A stretch of 64,000 nt of DNA from VRUE01 sp963837735 (lineage in GTDB: Bacteria > Actinomycetota > Thermoleophilia > Solirubrobacterales > 70-9), in assembly GCA_963837735.1 (NCBI GenBank), contig CAWIOM010000010.1:315518-379517 (forward strand), given 5' to 3'. This document shows positions 32,733 to 40,259 of this stretch, piece by piece. How positions within the stretch are numbered: position 1 is the stretch's first letter; each line of letters begins with the position of its first letter. The notes beneath the pieces were generated by a model, which had not been told where the DNA came from, did no database searches, and worked only from the letters and a program-made list of their open reading frames with translations. The translations under genes and the position numbers were made by a program.

Positions 32733-33951
32733 GTGCGGCGGGTCACCTTCTCACGCAACTACACGCTCTCCCTCTCGCGCACCTGCCGGTGCTACTGCAA
32801 GTACTGCGCCTTCGCGACCCACAGGGCGCACATCCACGACCCCGAGGCGGTCGCCGCCAAGCTCGACGAGGCCGAGCGGCGAAACGCCAAGGAGCTGCTC
32901 GTCCTCACCGGCGAGCGGCCCGAGGTCAACCCCGAGGTCGGCGCCAGACTGGCCGAGTGGGGCCACGAGGACTTCACCTCCTACGTCGTCTGGGCCTGCG
33001 AACGCGCCCTCGAGCGCGGCATCCTGCCGCACACGAACCTCGGCGTGCTCGGCAGGGAGGACCTCGCCCGCCTGCGCGAGGTGACCGCCTCCCAGGGCCT
33101 GATGCTCGAGTCGATCTCCGAGCGGCTGATGGAGACTGTCCACGCTGGTTCTCCGACGAAGCACCCGGCAAAACGGCTGGCGACGATCGAAGCTGCCGGC
33201 GAGCTTCGAAGATTCCGTTCACGTCGGGAATCCTCGTCGGCATCGGAGAGACGGAGGACGAGCGCGTCGAATCACTGGAAGCGCTGGCACGCTCCCACGA
33301 GCGCCACGGTCACATCTCAGGAGGTAATCCTCCAGAACTTCGTCCCGCACCCGACGCTACTACGGCCGCGAGGTGGCGGACATCGCAGATCGGGCTTCAC
33401 GTGACAGGTGGGGGGCGGACGGGGACCCCTCACCCGGAACAACAGCCGTGGAGGTTCCGGGTGAGGGTTTCCCGTCCTCCTCTCGCGAGCCGCCCGAAGG
33501 CGAACTGCTCGAGCCGCCGAGCTGGGCGACCCCGATTGAGATCGAGGACGTCAAGCGGCTGATCCAGGAGTGCAGGCGGTTGATGCCCGACGTCGGCATC
33601 CAGATCCCGCCGAACCTGTCGGACTGGTGGTCGGAGCTCGTCGAGGCCGGGGCGACCGATCTGGGTGGGCTATCGGCCAATGGGGATCACATCTCGCCCG
33701 AGCACGCGTTCCCCAGTCCTCACCAGGTGCGCAAGGAGCTGGCCCCCAACGGGTACGCCCTGACCGAGAGGCTCTGCGTCTACCCGCAGTACATGGACCC
33801 CGCTTGGATGGAGCAGGGCGTGCTCGACGTCGTCAAGCTCAAGTACTGGAGCTTCATCCCGAGGCGCGGCTCGGGCCGCCGGGTCGAGGAGAGCCTCGAC
33901 GGCGCCCTCGCCGAGCGGGCGATCGCCAGGGGGCGCGAGGGGGGGAGCTGA
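32733..33951 (+). CDS. fbiC: F420 cofactor FO synthase, CofG half (FbiC N-terminal half), frameshifted
   Basis: Radical SAM half that, with CofH, makes the deazaflavin FO from tyrosine and a flavin precursor. The cluster motif CRCYCKYCAF (CxxxCxxC) is near residue 20, followed by HDPEAVAAKLDEAERRNAKE and TGERPEVNP. Shifts near 33195, 33315 and 33355 connect IPFTSGILVGIGETEDERVE, EVILQNFVPHP and ADIADRASRDRWG. The end (LMPDVGIQIPPNLSDWWSEL, TDLGGLSANGDHISPEH) is typical CofG. About 25 residues with a DNA hairpin interrupt the family sequence near 33420-33480. The TGA at 33949-33951 depends on a run of seven G; one more G would continue directly into the CofH half, so I infer a single fused FbiC. 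Confidence 0.85.
33427..33467. repeat. 14-bp perfect inverted repeat inside fbiC
   Basis: CCCTCACCCGGAAC (33427-33440) and its exact reverse complement (33454-33467) enclose 13 bases. The flanks GGGGA and TTTCCC extend the symmetry imperfectly. The repeat lies in coding sequence, in a segment (GDPSPGTTAVEVPGEG) where CofG proteins normally proceed straight from the GREVADIA helix to the PLDWATP-like segment. It looks like a small palindromic insertion element that kept the frame open. Confidence 0.6.
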
Positions 33952-35015
33952 GCGAGGACGAGCTGACCGCGCTCTTCGCCGAGACGCGGCCGGAGGTGAT
34001 CGAGGAGATGCGGGTCGCCGCCGACGAGCTGCGCGCCGAGCTGGCCGGCGACCGGGTCACGTTCGTCGTCAACCGCAACATCAACTTCACCAACATCTGC
34101 GTCGTCGGCTGCGCCTTCTGCGGCTTCGGCCAGGGCAGGCGCTCTCCCGACGCCTACGAGGTCAGCGAGGAGGACTTCGCCGCTCGGATCGGCGAAGCCG
34201 TCGAGTTCGGCGCCACCGAGATCTGCATGCAGGGCGGCATCCACCCCGACCTGACCCTGGAGGAGTACGGCAAGTGGCTGCGGCTGGCCAAGCAGGTGGC
34301 GCCGCAGCTCCACCTGCACGCCTACTCGCCGATGGAGGTCCACTACATGTGCGAGCGCTCGGGCAAGCGGCCGGACGAGGTCTTCGAGTACCTGCTCGAG
34401 TGCGGCCTCGGCTCGACCCCGGGCACGGCCGCCGAGGTCCTCGACGACGGCGTCCGGCAGAGGATCTCCCCGAACAAGCTTCCCGTCGATCGCTGGGTTG
34501 AGATCATCGAGGCCTCCCATCGGGCGGGTCTGCGCTCGACCTCGACCGTGATGTTCGGCCACATCGAGGAGCCGCGCGAGCTCGCCCGCCATATGCGGGT
34601 CGTGCGGGCCCTGCAGGAGAGGACCGGCGGGATCACCGAGTTCGTCCCGCTCAGCTTCATCCCCTTCAACACGATGCTCGGCCGCACCCACGGGATAGAG
34701 GAGATCGGTGCCGACGAGAACCTCAAGCACACGGCCGCCTTCCGCCTCGCCCTCGGGCGGACGATCCCCAACCTGCAGGCGAGCTGGGTGAAGATGGGCC
34801 TCGGGGCGGCGACGGAGGCGCTGCGCTGGGGCGTCAACGACCTCGGCGGCACGCTGATGGAGGAGAACATCTCGCGGATGGCCGGCTCCCAGCACGGCGT
34901 CAAACTGGAGCCCGAGCAGCTGATCGAGGCGGCTCGTGCAGCCGGTCGCGAACCGGCCCAGCGCACGACTCTCTACGAGATCGTCGAGACCTACGAGGCG
35001 GCGGCGCCGGTCTGA
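33945..35015 (+). CDS. fbiC: F420 cofactor FO synthase, CofH half (FbiC C-terminal half)
   Basis: Radical SAM enzyme half that acts on tyrosine in FO synthesis. The frame is open from far upstream and becomes coding at about 33945 with ELSEDELTALFAETRPEVIE. The cluster motif CVVGCAFCGF (CxxxCxxC) lies in NINFTNICVVGCAFCGFGQG. Downstream are GATEICMQGGIHPDL, HLHAYSPMEVHYM and STSTVMFGHIEEPRELARH. Also present are LSFIPFNTMLGRTHG and LGGTLMEENISRMAGS. There is no ATG, GTG or TTG at the expected N-terminus before GTG 33996, which again supports a fusion to CofG rather than a separate gene. It ends 21 bases from the convergent cofE stop. Confidence 0.88.
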   Translation, partial: ELSEDELTALFAETRPEVIEEMRVAADELRAELAGDRVTFVVNRNINFTNICVVGCAFCGFGQGRRSPDAYEVSEEDFAARIGEAVEFGATEICMQGGIHPDLTLEEYGKWLRLAKQVAPQLHLHAYSPMEVHYMCERSGKRPDEVFEYLLECGLGSTPGTAAEVLDDGVRQRISPNKLPVDRWVEIIEASHRAGLRSTSTVMFGHIEEPRELARHMRVVRALQERTGGITEFVPLSFIPFNTMLGRTHGIEEIGADENLKHTAAFRLALGRTIPNLQASWVKMGLGAATEALRWGVNDLGGTLMEENISRMAGSQHGVKLEPEQLIEAARAAGREPAQRTTLYEIVETYEAAAPV

Positions 35016-35036
35016 GGCGGCGGTCCCTCTCTGGGC

Positions 35037-35803
35037 CTAGCGGAAGAGGTCCTCTTCGCGAGGGCGGAGGATCGCGGCCGCCCCGGGGCCGTCCTCCGCG
35101 GTGACGTGGCGGGCGAGGCCGCGGACGACGAGGGCCGGCATCCGGCTCGCCTTGTCGCGGGCCAGGTCGGCCGCCGACGCGGCCTCGTCCGCGATCGCGA
35201 TCACGGTCGCCTCCAGCTCGCGGCCGGCGGCGTCGGGGCGCCCGCGCCAGTCGTCGAGCGGGGTCGAGGCCCGCGCAGCCGATCGCCACGTCGGACTGGC
35301 CCAGCCGCCAAGCTCTCCCGAAGCTGTCGGCGATCACGACGGCGATGGTGGGGCTCCTCTCGATCGCCGTCGTGATTTCGGAGCGAAGGCGACGGGCGGA
35401 GGCGTCGGGGTTCTCCGGGAGGAGGCAGACGGTGTCCGGGTCGGGCATGTTCGAGGTGTCGATGCCGGCGTTGGCGCAGACGAAGCCCGTCGAGGGTCTC
35501 GACGATCAGCACGCCGCGCTCGGCGCGCAGCACCTCGCGGCTCTCGGAGAGGATCAGCTCGACGAGGGCCGGGTCCTTGCCGAGCGCCGCCGCCAGGCGG
35601 CGCGCCTCGGCGCCGGGGATCGCCGAGGAGAGGGGGCGCACCCTGCCCTCGGCCTTGGAGACGACCTTCTGGGAGACGACGACGACGTCGCCCTCCTCGA
35701 GCTCGGCCCGGGCGGCGATCAGCTCGCCGAGGAGGGCGCCCTCGCTCACCTCGGGCAGGCCGGACACGGGGAGGACGGCGAGCGCCGCGCCGGCGTCGGT
35801 CAT
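35037..35803 (-). CDS. cofE: Coenzyme F420-0:L-glutamate ligase (CofE), frameshifted
   Basis: Adds L-glutamates to F420-0 with GTP. The N-terminal part MTDAGAALAVLPVSGLPEVS and EEGDVVVVSQKVVSKAEGR is classic CofE, followed by LGKDPALVELILSESREVLR. Shifts near 35485 and 35280 restore CLLPENPDASARRLRSEI, IAVVIADSFGRAWRLGQSDV and IGCAGLDPLDDWRGRPDAAG. The reconstructed end is EDLFR plus TAG. At about 255 residues it lacks the C-terminal nitroreductase-like domain of mycobacterial FbiB. ATG 35803 overlaps the cofC stop (ATGA), so the two are translationally coupled. Confidence 0.88.
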
Positions 35804-36441
35804 ATCCCCAGAGCGCGGGCGGTCCGCACCGCGCCGCCGCGGTCCGCCTCGATCGCCCCGGTCAGGGCGACGAGATCGGCGGGGGTGTCCAGGTCGAGCC
35901 CGAGCGAGCCCAGCTCCTCGACGGCGAAGGGGATTCCGGCCTCGCGGGCGGCGGCGACGTGGCGGGCGCAGCTGCCCTCGCCGAAGGCGGGGCGGATCGC
36001 CGTCGGCGGGCTGAGCACGAGTGCGTTGGTCCCCTCGCCGTGACGGTCGGGGACGATCGCCACGTAGGTGTCCGGCACGGCCGTCAGGAGCCGGTCGAGC
36101 TCCCGCGGGTCGAGCAGCGGACAGTCGCCGGGCAGGAGGACGACGCAACCCGCGCCCTCGGCTTCGGCGCGGGCGATCCCCGCCAGCGCCGCCTCGACGT
36201 GGCCTTCGTCCGCCGGGTCGGGGACGACCTCCGCGGCGGCCGCGGCGGCGATCTCCTGGGCCGCCGGGTCGCCGCTGACGACGATCGTGCGCTCGATCGT
36301 GCGCGCCGCGGCGATCGCCTCGAGCACGTCTTCGAGCATCGCCGCGGCGAGCGCGGCGCGGCGCTGGTCGTCGATCCCGGCGGCCAGGCGCTGCTTGGCC
36401 TCGTGGAAGCGCTTCACGGGAACGATCGCGGTTGCTTTCAC
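35800..36441 (-). CDS. cofC: 2-phospho-L-lactate (or phosphoenolpyruvate) guanylyltransferase CofC/FbiD
   Basis: A 213-residue nucleotidyltransferase that activates 2-phospholactate, PEP or 3-phosphoglycerate with GTP for F420 assembly. VKATAIVPVKRFHEAKQRLA is the N-terminal nucleotide-binding motif. GCVVLLPGDCPLLDPRELDR holds the metal-binding PGD. GTNALVLSPPTAIRPAFGEG and LGLDLDTPADL complete the family signatures. GTG 36441 is the start. A nine-residue mini-frame with its own GTG at 36467 ends in a TGA that overlaps this GTG. Which three-carbon acid is used cannot be read from the sequence with confidence. Confidence 0.88.
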   Translation of the reverse strand: MKATAIVPVKRFHEAKQRLAAGIDDQRRAALAAAMLEDVLEAIAAARTIERTIVVSGDPAAQEIAAAAAAEVVPDPADEGHVEAALAGIARAEAEGAGCVVLLPGDCPLLDPRELDRLLTAVPDTYVAIVPDRHGEGTNALVLSPPTAIRPAFGEGSCARHVAAAREAGIPFAVEELGSLGLDLDTPADLVALTGAIEADRGGAVRTARALGI

Positions 36442-36479
36442 GGGCCGGCGAGGAGGGTCGCGTTCACGGTCCGGCGAGG
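36437..36479. repeat. 17-bp imperfect direct repeat creating a 9-codon leader frame before cofC
   Basis: TTCACGGGCCGGCGAGG (36437-36453) and TTCACGGTCCGGCGAGG (36463-36479) differ at one position and are 26 bases apart. On the minus strand each copy contains a GTG. The upstream GTG (36467) opens GTG AAC GCG ACC CTC CTC GCC GGC CCG TGA, and its stop overlaps the cofC GTG as GTGA. It fills the cofD-cofC gap. It may be a coupling leader or just a tandem duplication of the start region. Confidence 0.5.
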
Positions 36480-37409
36480 CTAGCGCGAGGCGCGCAGCTC
36501 GGCCGCGTAGTCGAGCACGATCCGGGCCAGGCGGGCGCGGCCGGCGGCTCCCTCCATCAGGGTCGGCGAGGCCAGGGTCGGGATCTCCGCCGGGGGCGGG
36601 TCCGGGTCGCCCTCGTCGACGACCATCGCATCGACGATGCCCGAGTAGAGGGAGGCGACGCCGGCCGCGGTCGAGGGGCGCCCGACGGCCGCCATGAAGC
36701 GGTCGGTCGGGCCCTTGACGACCGCGCCGGCGACGAACGGGCTGACCGCGACGACCGGGGCCGGCGACTCGGCGATCGCCTCGCGGACGCCCGGCACGGC
36801 GAGGATCGGGCCGATGCTGATCACGGGGTTCGAGGGCCCGATCACGATCGCCTCGGCGCCGCTCAGGGCGCCGAGTACCTCGGGCGAGGCCTTTGCCTCG
36901 GCGATCCCCTCGAGCTCGACTCCGAGCACCTCCGGCTCGCCCCGGTCGACGATCAGGTACTCCTGCAGGCCGCGCGTGCCGGCCGCCGTACGCACCCGGG
37001 TCCGGACCGGCGCGTCGCACATCGGCAGGACGCCGGCGGCGACCCCGAGGCCGCGGGCGATCTGGGCCTGGGCGTCGGTGAGCCGGCCGCCTGCGTCGAG
37101 GAACTCGCGCCGGTAGAGGCAGGCGGCGAGGTCGCGGTCGGAGAGGCCGAACCACTCCGGCGCGCCGAGTTGGACGAGGCGCTCGAAGACGGTGAAGGTG
37201 TCGTCGCGGATGCCCCAGCCGCGCTCGGCGTCGATTTCGCCGCTCAGCCAGTAGGTGACGAGGTCGGGGTCGGGGGAGACGTAGACGCCGAGCGTCTCGA
37301 CGTCGTCGGCGCTGTTGGCGATCACCGTCAGGTCGGCGCCGATCTCCTCCTGCATGCCGGCGCCGAGTTTGGCGCCGCCGGTGCCGCCGGCGAGGAGGGC
37401 GACCCTCAC
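36480..37409 (-). CDS. cofD: 2-phospho-L-lactate transferase CofD/FbiA
   Basis: A 309-residue transferase joining the GDP-activated three-carbon acid to FO, giving F420-0 or its dehydro form. VALLAGGTGGAKLGAGMQE is the N-terminal FO/nucleotide site. NSADDVETLGVYVSPDPDLV and WLSGEIDAERGWGIRDDTFT carry the conserved metal-binding Asp residues. FGLSDRDLAACLYR and IVIGPSNPVISIGPILAVPG complete the match. Intact. It follows npdG by 10 bases and precedes cofC in the same operon. Confidence 0.93.
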   Translation of the reverse strand: MRVALLAGGTGGAKLGAGMQEEIGADLTVIANSADDVETLGVYVSPDPDLVTYWLSGEIDAERGWGIRDDTFTVFERLVQLGAPEWFGLSDRDLAACLYRREFLDAGGRLTDAQAQIARGLGVAAGVLPMCDAPVRTRVRTAAGTRGLQEYLIVDRGEPEVLGVELEGIAEAKASPEVLGALSGAEAIVIGPSNPVISIGPILAVPGVREAIAESPAPVVAVSPFVAGAVVKGPTDRFMAAVGRPSTAAGVASLYSGIVDAMVVDEGDPDPPPAEIPTLASPTLMEGAAGRARLARIVLDYAAELRASR

Positions 37410-37419
37410 CCGCTCCCCC

Positions 37420-38112
37420 TCAGGCCCAGTGGTCCGCGTCGGGCAGGCCGCTGAGCTTGATCCCGGCGTGGGCCTTGTAGCGCACGTTGATCGAGATCAG
37501 CAGCGGCGTGATCTGCTCGACGATCCGGGCCATCTCGAGTGGGCCGGCGTTGACGGCGCGCAGGCCCGGGATCAGCTCGATCAGCCGCGCGACCCGCGCC
37601 TTGTCGGCCTTGCGATCGCCGCAGACGAGGACGTCCTCGTCGAGCTCGGCCTCGATGTCGGCGAGGGTGGGGGCGCCGACCGTGTGCAGGGCGGCGACGA
37701 CCGTGACCCCCTCCGGGACCATCTCCTGGGCCTGTTGGGCGGCTGAGCCCTGCCAGACGCCGAGCGAGCGCGTCGCCTTGCCGCTGACCGCTGCCGCCAG
37801 GGGCACGGTGCAGTCGACGAGTATCTGACCCGGCCGCAGCGCCTCGCGCAGGTTGTTGAGGTTCTCCGACTGAGCGCGGAACGGGACGGTGAGGAAGACG
37901 ATCTCCGCCCGGCGGGCGGCGTCCTCGTTGAGGAGGCCCTCGACCTCGGCGCCGGGGACGGCGTCGCGGACCTTCGCCGCCGCCTCTTCGGCGCGCTCCG
38001 CGGAGCGCGAGCCGAGCGAGATCGGCACACCGGCGGCGGCCCAGCGGCGGGCGAGGCCGGCGCCAAGAGCGCCGGTGCCGCCGATGATCGGAATTGGTTC
38101 GCGGTCGGTCAC
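37420..38112 (-). CDS. npdG: F420H2:NADP+ oxidoreductase (NADPH-dependent F420 reductase)
   Basis: A 230-residue Rossmann enzyme exchanging hydride between F420 and NADP(H). PIPIIGGTGALGAGLARRWA is the NADP-binding loop. ISLGSRSAERAEEAA carries Ser/Arg residues that favour NADP over NAD. LNEDAARRAEIVFLTVPF, AAVSGKATRSLGVWQGSAAQ and NAGPLEMARIVEQITPLLIS fit the Fno family. It is the first gene of the npdG-cofD-cofC-cofE operon. The 48-base gap to the divergent SDR gene at 38161 must hold both promoters. Confidence 0.92.
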   Translation of the reverse strand: MTDREPIPIIGGTGALGAGLARRWAAAGVPISLGSRSAERAEEAAAKVRDAVPGAEVEGLLNEDAARRAEIVFLTVPFRAQSENLNNLREALRPGQILVDCTVPLAAAVSGKATRSLGVWQGSAAQQAQEMVPEGVTVVAALHTVGAPTLADIEAELDEDVLVCGDRKADKARVARLIELIPGLRAVNAGPLEMARIVEQITPLLISINVRYKAHAGIKLSGLPDADHWA

Positions 38113-38160
38113 GGGCGCGTCAGTCTATGCTCAGCGCCCAATCAGGTCGGAGGGAGGCCA

Positions 38161-38896
38161 ATGAGGCTCGAGGGACGAAAGGCACTGGTCACAGGAGGCG
38201 CCAGCGGCATCGGCGCTGCGATCGCCGCGCGGCTCGCCGCCGAGGGCGCCGAGGTCTGGGTCGGCGACATCAACACCGAGGGCGCCGAGCAGCCTCGCCG
38301 GCGAGATCGCCGGCCACGCGCTCGAGCTCGACGTCACGCGGCTCGACTCGGCGCAGGCGGCGATCGAGGAGACGGGCGCGCTCGACATCCTCGTGAACAA
38401 CGCCGGCACCGACGAGTTCGGGTTCTTCACCGCGACGACGCCCGAGCAGTGGCAGAAGGTGATCGCGATCAACCTGATGGGCGTGCTCAACTGCACCTTC
38501 GCCGCGCTGCCCGCCATGCAGGAGGCCGGCTACGGGCGCATCGTCAGCATCTCCTCGGAGGCGGGCCGGGTCGGCTCCAAGGGCTCCGCCGTCTACTCGG
38601 CTGCAAAGGGTGGCGTGGTTGCGTTCATGAAGACGATCGCGAGGGAGAACGGCCGCTACCGGGTGACGGCGAACTCGATTGCCCCGGGCCCGATCGAGAC
38701 GCCGCTGCTGATGGGCGCCAAGGAGTTCGGCGAGATCGGCGAGAGGATCATCGAGACGATGAAAGGGCTGACCCAGATGGGTCGCCTCGGTCAGCCCGAG
38801 GAGGTCGCCGCCGCAGTGGCCTTCCTGGCTTCCGACGACGCCACCTACGTGACCGGCGAGACGCTCGGGGTCAGCGGCGGCCTCGGCATGGTCTGA
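38161..38896 (+). CDS. Short-chain dehydrogenase/reductase, one frameshift
   Basis: A classical SDR of about 245 residues: cofactor loop ALVTGGASGIGAAIA (TGxxxGIG), then after a one-base shift near 38290 AGEIAGHALELDVTRLDSAQ and ILVNNAGTDEFGFF (NNAG). The active site shows SISSEAGR...AVYSAAKGGVVAF (Ser-Tyr-Lys), and the end carries APGPIETPLL and YVTGETLGVSGGLGMV. Asp at the end of strand 2 (VWVGDIN) suggests NAD specificity. Its stop overlaps the thioesterase start (TGATG), so a shared acyl-CoA substrate is likely. The precise substrate is unknown. Confidence 0.85.
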
Positions 38897-39264
38897 TGGC
38901 GCCGCAGCCCGGCAAAGAGCGCAGCGAAGAGTTCTACGTCTCCGGCGATCTGCTCACCGACGTCGGCGGCACGATCGGTTCGACGGTCCTCTCCACCCCG
39001 GCGATGATCGGGATGATGGAGCACTGCTCCTCGGTCCTCGCCTACGAGCAGCTCCCGGAGGGCAGCGCGACGGTCGGCTTCGAAGTCTGCGTCAAGCACG
39101 TCGCCGCCGCCCTCGAGGGCTCCAACTGCCGCGTGCGCTCGACCCTGCGAGAGGTCGTCGAAGGCCGCAAGCTCCGCTTCGACGTCGAGGTCACCGAAGG
39201 CGAGCGCACGATCGGCGTCGGCACCCACGAGCGCCGCGTCATCCAAGTAAACCAACTCGGCTAG
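38896..39264 (+). CDS. FlK-like hotdog thioesterase
   Basis: A 122-residue single-hotdog thioesterase resembling fluoroacetyl-CoA thioesterase FlK. The candidate catalytic residues Thr34 (LSTPAM), Glu42 (GMMEHC) and His68 (CVKHVA) have the same spacing (8 and 26) as Thr42, Glu50 and His76 of FlK. The protein starts EEFYVSGDLLTDVGGTIGST, and ends GVGTHERRVI. Fluoroacetate activity is not implied; many relatives act on other short acyl-CoAs. ATG 38896 overlaps the SDR stop, so it is translationally coupled to the dehydrogenase. Confidence 0.82.
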   Translation: MAPQPGKERSEEFYVSGDLLTDVGGTIGSTVLSTPAMIGMMEHCSSVLAYEQLPEGSATVGFEVCVKHVAAALEGSNCRVRSTLREVVEGRKLRFDVEVTEGERTIGVGTHERRVIQVNQLG

Positions 39265-39309
39265 CAGCCGAAGGGAGCGAATCCCGCCGAGTGATGACTA
39301 AGGGGGTCC

Positions 39310-40236
39310 ATGGAGCCCACAAACCATCACTCGCCCGGAGGGTCTATTTGGAGACTTGCCGAGGCGCAGCACGGGGTGGTGGCTCGGTGGCAGCTGCTCG
39401 GACTGGGGCTCGACCGTGATGCCGTTCGGCATCGCCTCTCAACCGGGCGACTGCACGCGGTCGCCAGGGGCGTTTATGCGGTCGGGCGACCTCAGGTCAC
39501 TCCAAGAGGACGGTGGATGGCGGCCGTGCTGGCCTCCGGGCCCACGGCCGTCCTCAGTCACGGAAGCGCCGCGGCGCTCTGGGGGATCGGTTTTCAGAAA
39601 CGGTCTATTGAAGTATCGGTGCGCACATGTAATCCACGGATGGTGGCCGGGGTGCGGGTTCACCGGCGAGCGGGGCTGCGCGATTTCGATCTGGAGACCT
39701 GCGCGGGGATCCCTGTCACGAGGCCGGCCTGCACGATCGTCGACATGGCGGCCCGGCTTTGGCCGGACGGGATCGAGCGGATGGTGAACGAGGCAGACCG
39801 CCTCGACCTGATCGATCCGGACACATTGCGAGACGCCCTCGGCGCCTATCGCGGGCAGAGGGGCGTGGCGCGGCTTCGCTCGGTCCTCGACCGCCGTACC
39901 TTCCGACGCACGAGATCGGGGTTGGAGCGGCGATTCCTGCGGCTGGTCGAACGGGCCGCCCTGCCGCTGCCGCTGACCCGCGAGTGGGTCAACGATTTCG
40001 AGGTCGACTTCTACTGGCCCGACCTGGGCCTCGTGGTCGAGACGGACGGCGCGAAATATCACCGCAATCCGGACCGGCAGACCCGCGACCGGCGGCGCGA
40101 TCAGGCCCATACGGTCGCCGGTCTGACCCAGCTCCGCTTCACCGGCGCCCAGATCGAATTCGAGGCGCCCTACGTGATCGACACGCTGCGCGGCGTCGCC
40201 GCGCGCCTTGCTCCGGCCCGACGCCGCTCGCCGTAG
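39310..40236 (+). CDS. AbiEi-like N-terminal domain plus DUF559 (endonuclease-fold) protein
   Basis: A 308-residue protein. Residues about 8-75 resemble the winged-helix AbiEi-type antitoxin domain (GVVARWQLLGLGLDRDAVRH, LHAVARGVYAVGRP). Residues about 225-300 resemble DUF559, a PD-(D/E)XK/Vsr-like fold (NDFEVDFYWPDLGLVVETDG with the Asp and Glu positions, then RDRRRDQAHTVAGLTQLRFT). Genes of this architecture are numerous in Solirubrobacterales-type genomes, and their role is unresolved. No toxin partner is adjacent, so it is not a classic AbiE pair. Codon use is slightly less GC-biased than neighbours, which could indicate transfer. Confidence 0.78.
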   Translation: MEPTNHHSPGGSIWRLAEAQHGVVARWQLLGLGLDRDAVRHRLSTGRLHAVARGVYAVGRPQVTPRGRWMAAVLASGPTAVLSHGSAAALWGIGFQKRSIEVSVRTCNPRMVAGVRVHRRAGLRDFDLETCAGIPVTRPACTIVDMAARLWPDGIERMVNEADRLDLIDPDTLRDALGAYRGQRGVARLRSVLDRRTFRRTRSGLERRFLRLVERAALPLPLTREWVNDFEVDFYWPDLGLVVETDGAKYHRNPDRQTRDRRRDQAHTVAGLTQLRFTGAQIEFEAPYVIDTLRGVAARLAPARRRSP

Positions 40237-40259
40237 GCCGGACGCCTAAGCTCCCGCGC

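Noticed and set aside
33427..33467. Inverted repeat read as a rho-independent terminator
   Set aside because: It lies within the fbiC coding sequence and has no U-run; treated as an insertion-like element instead.
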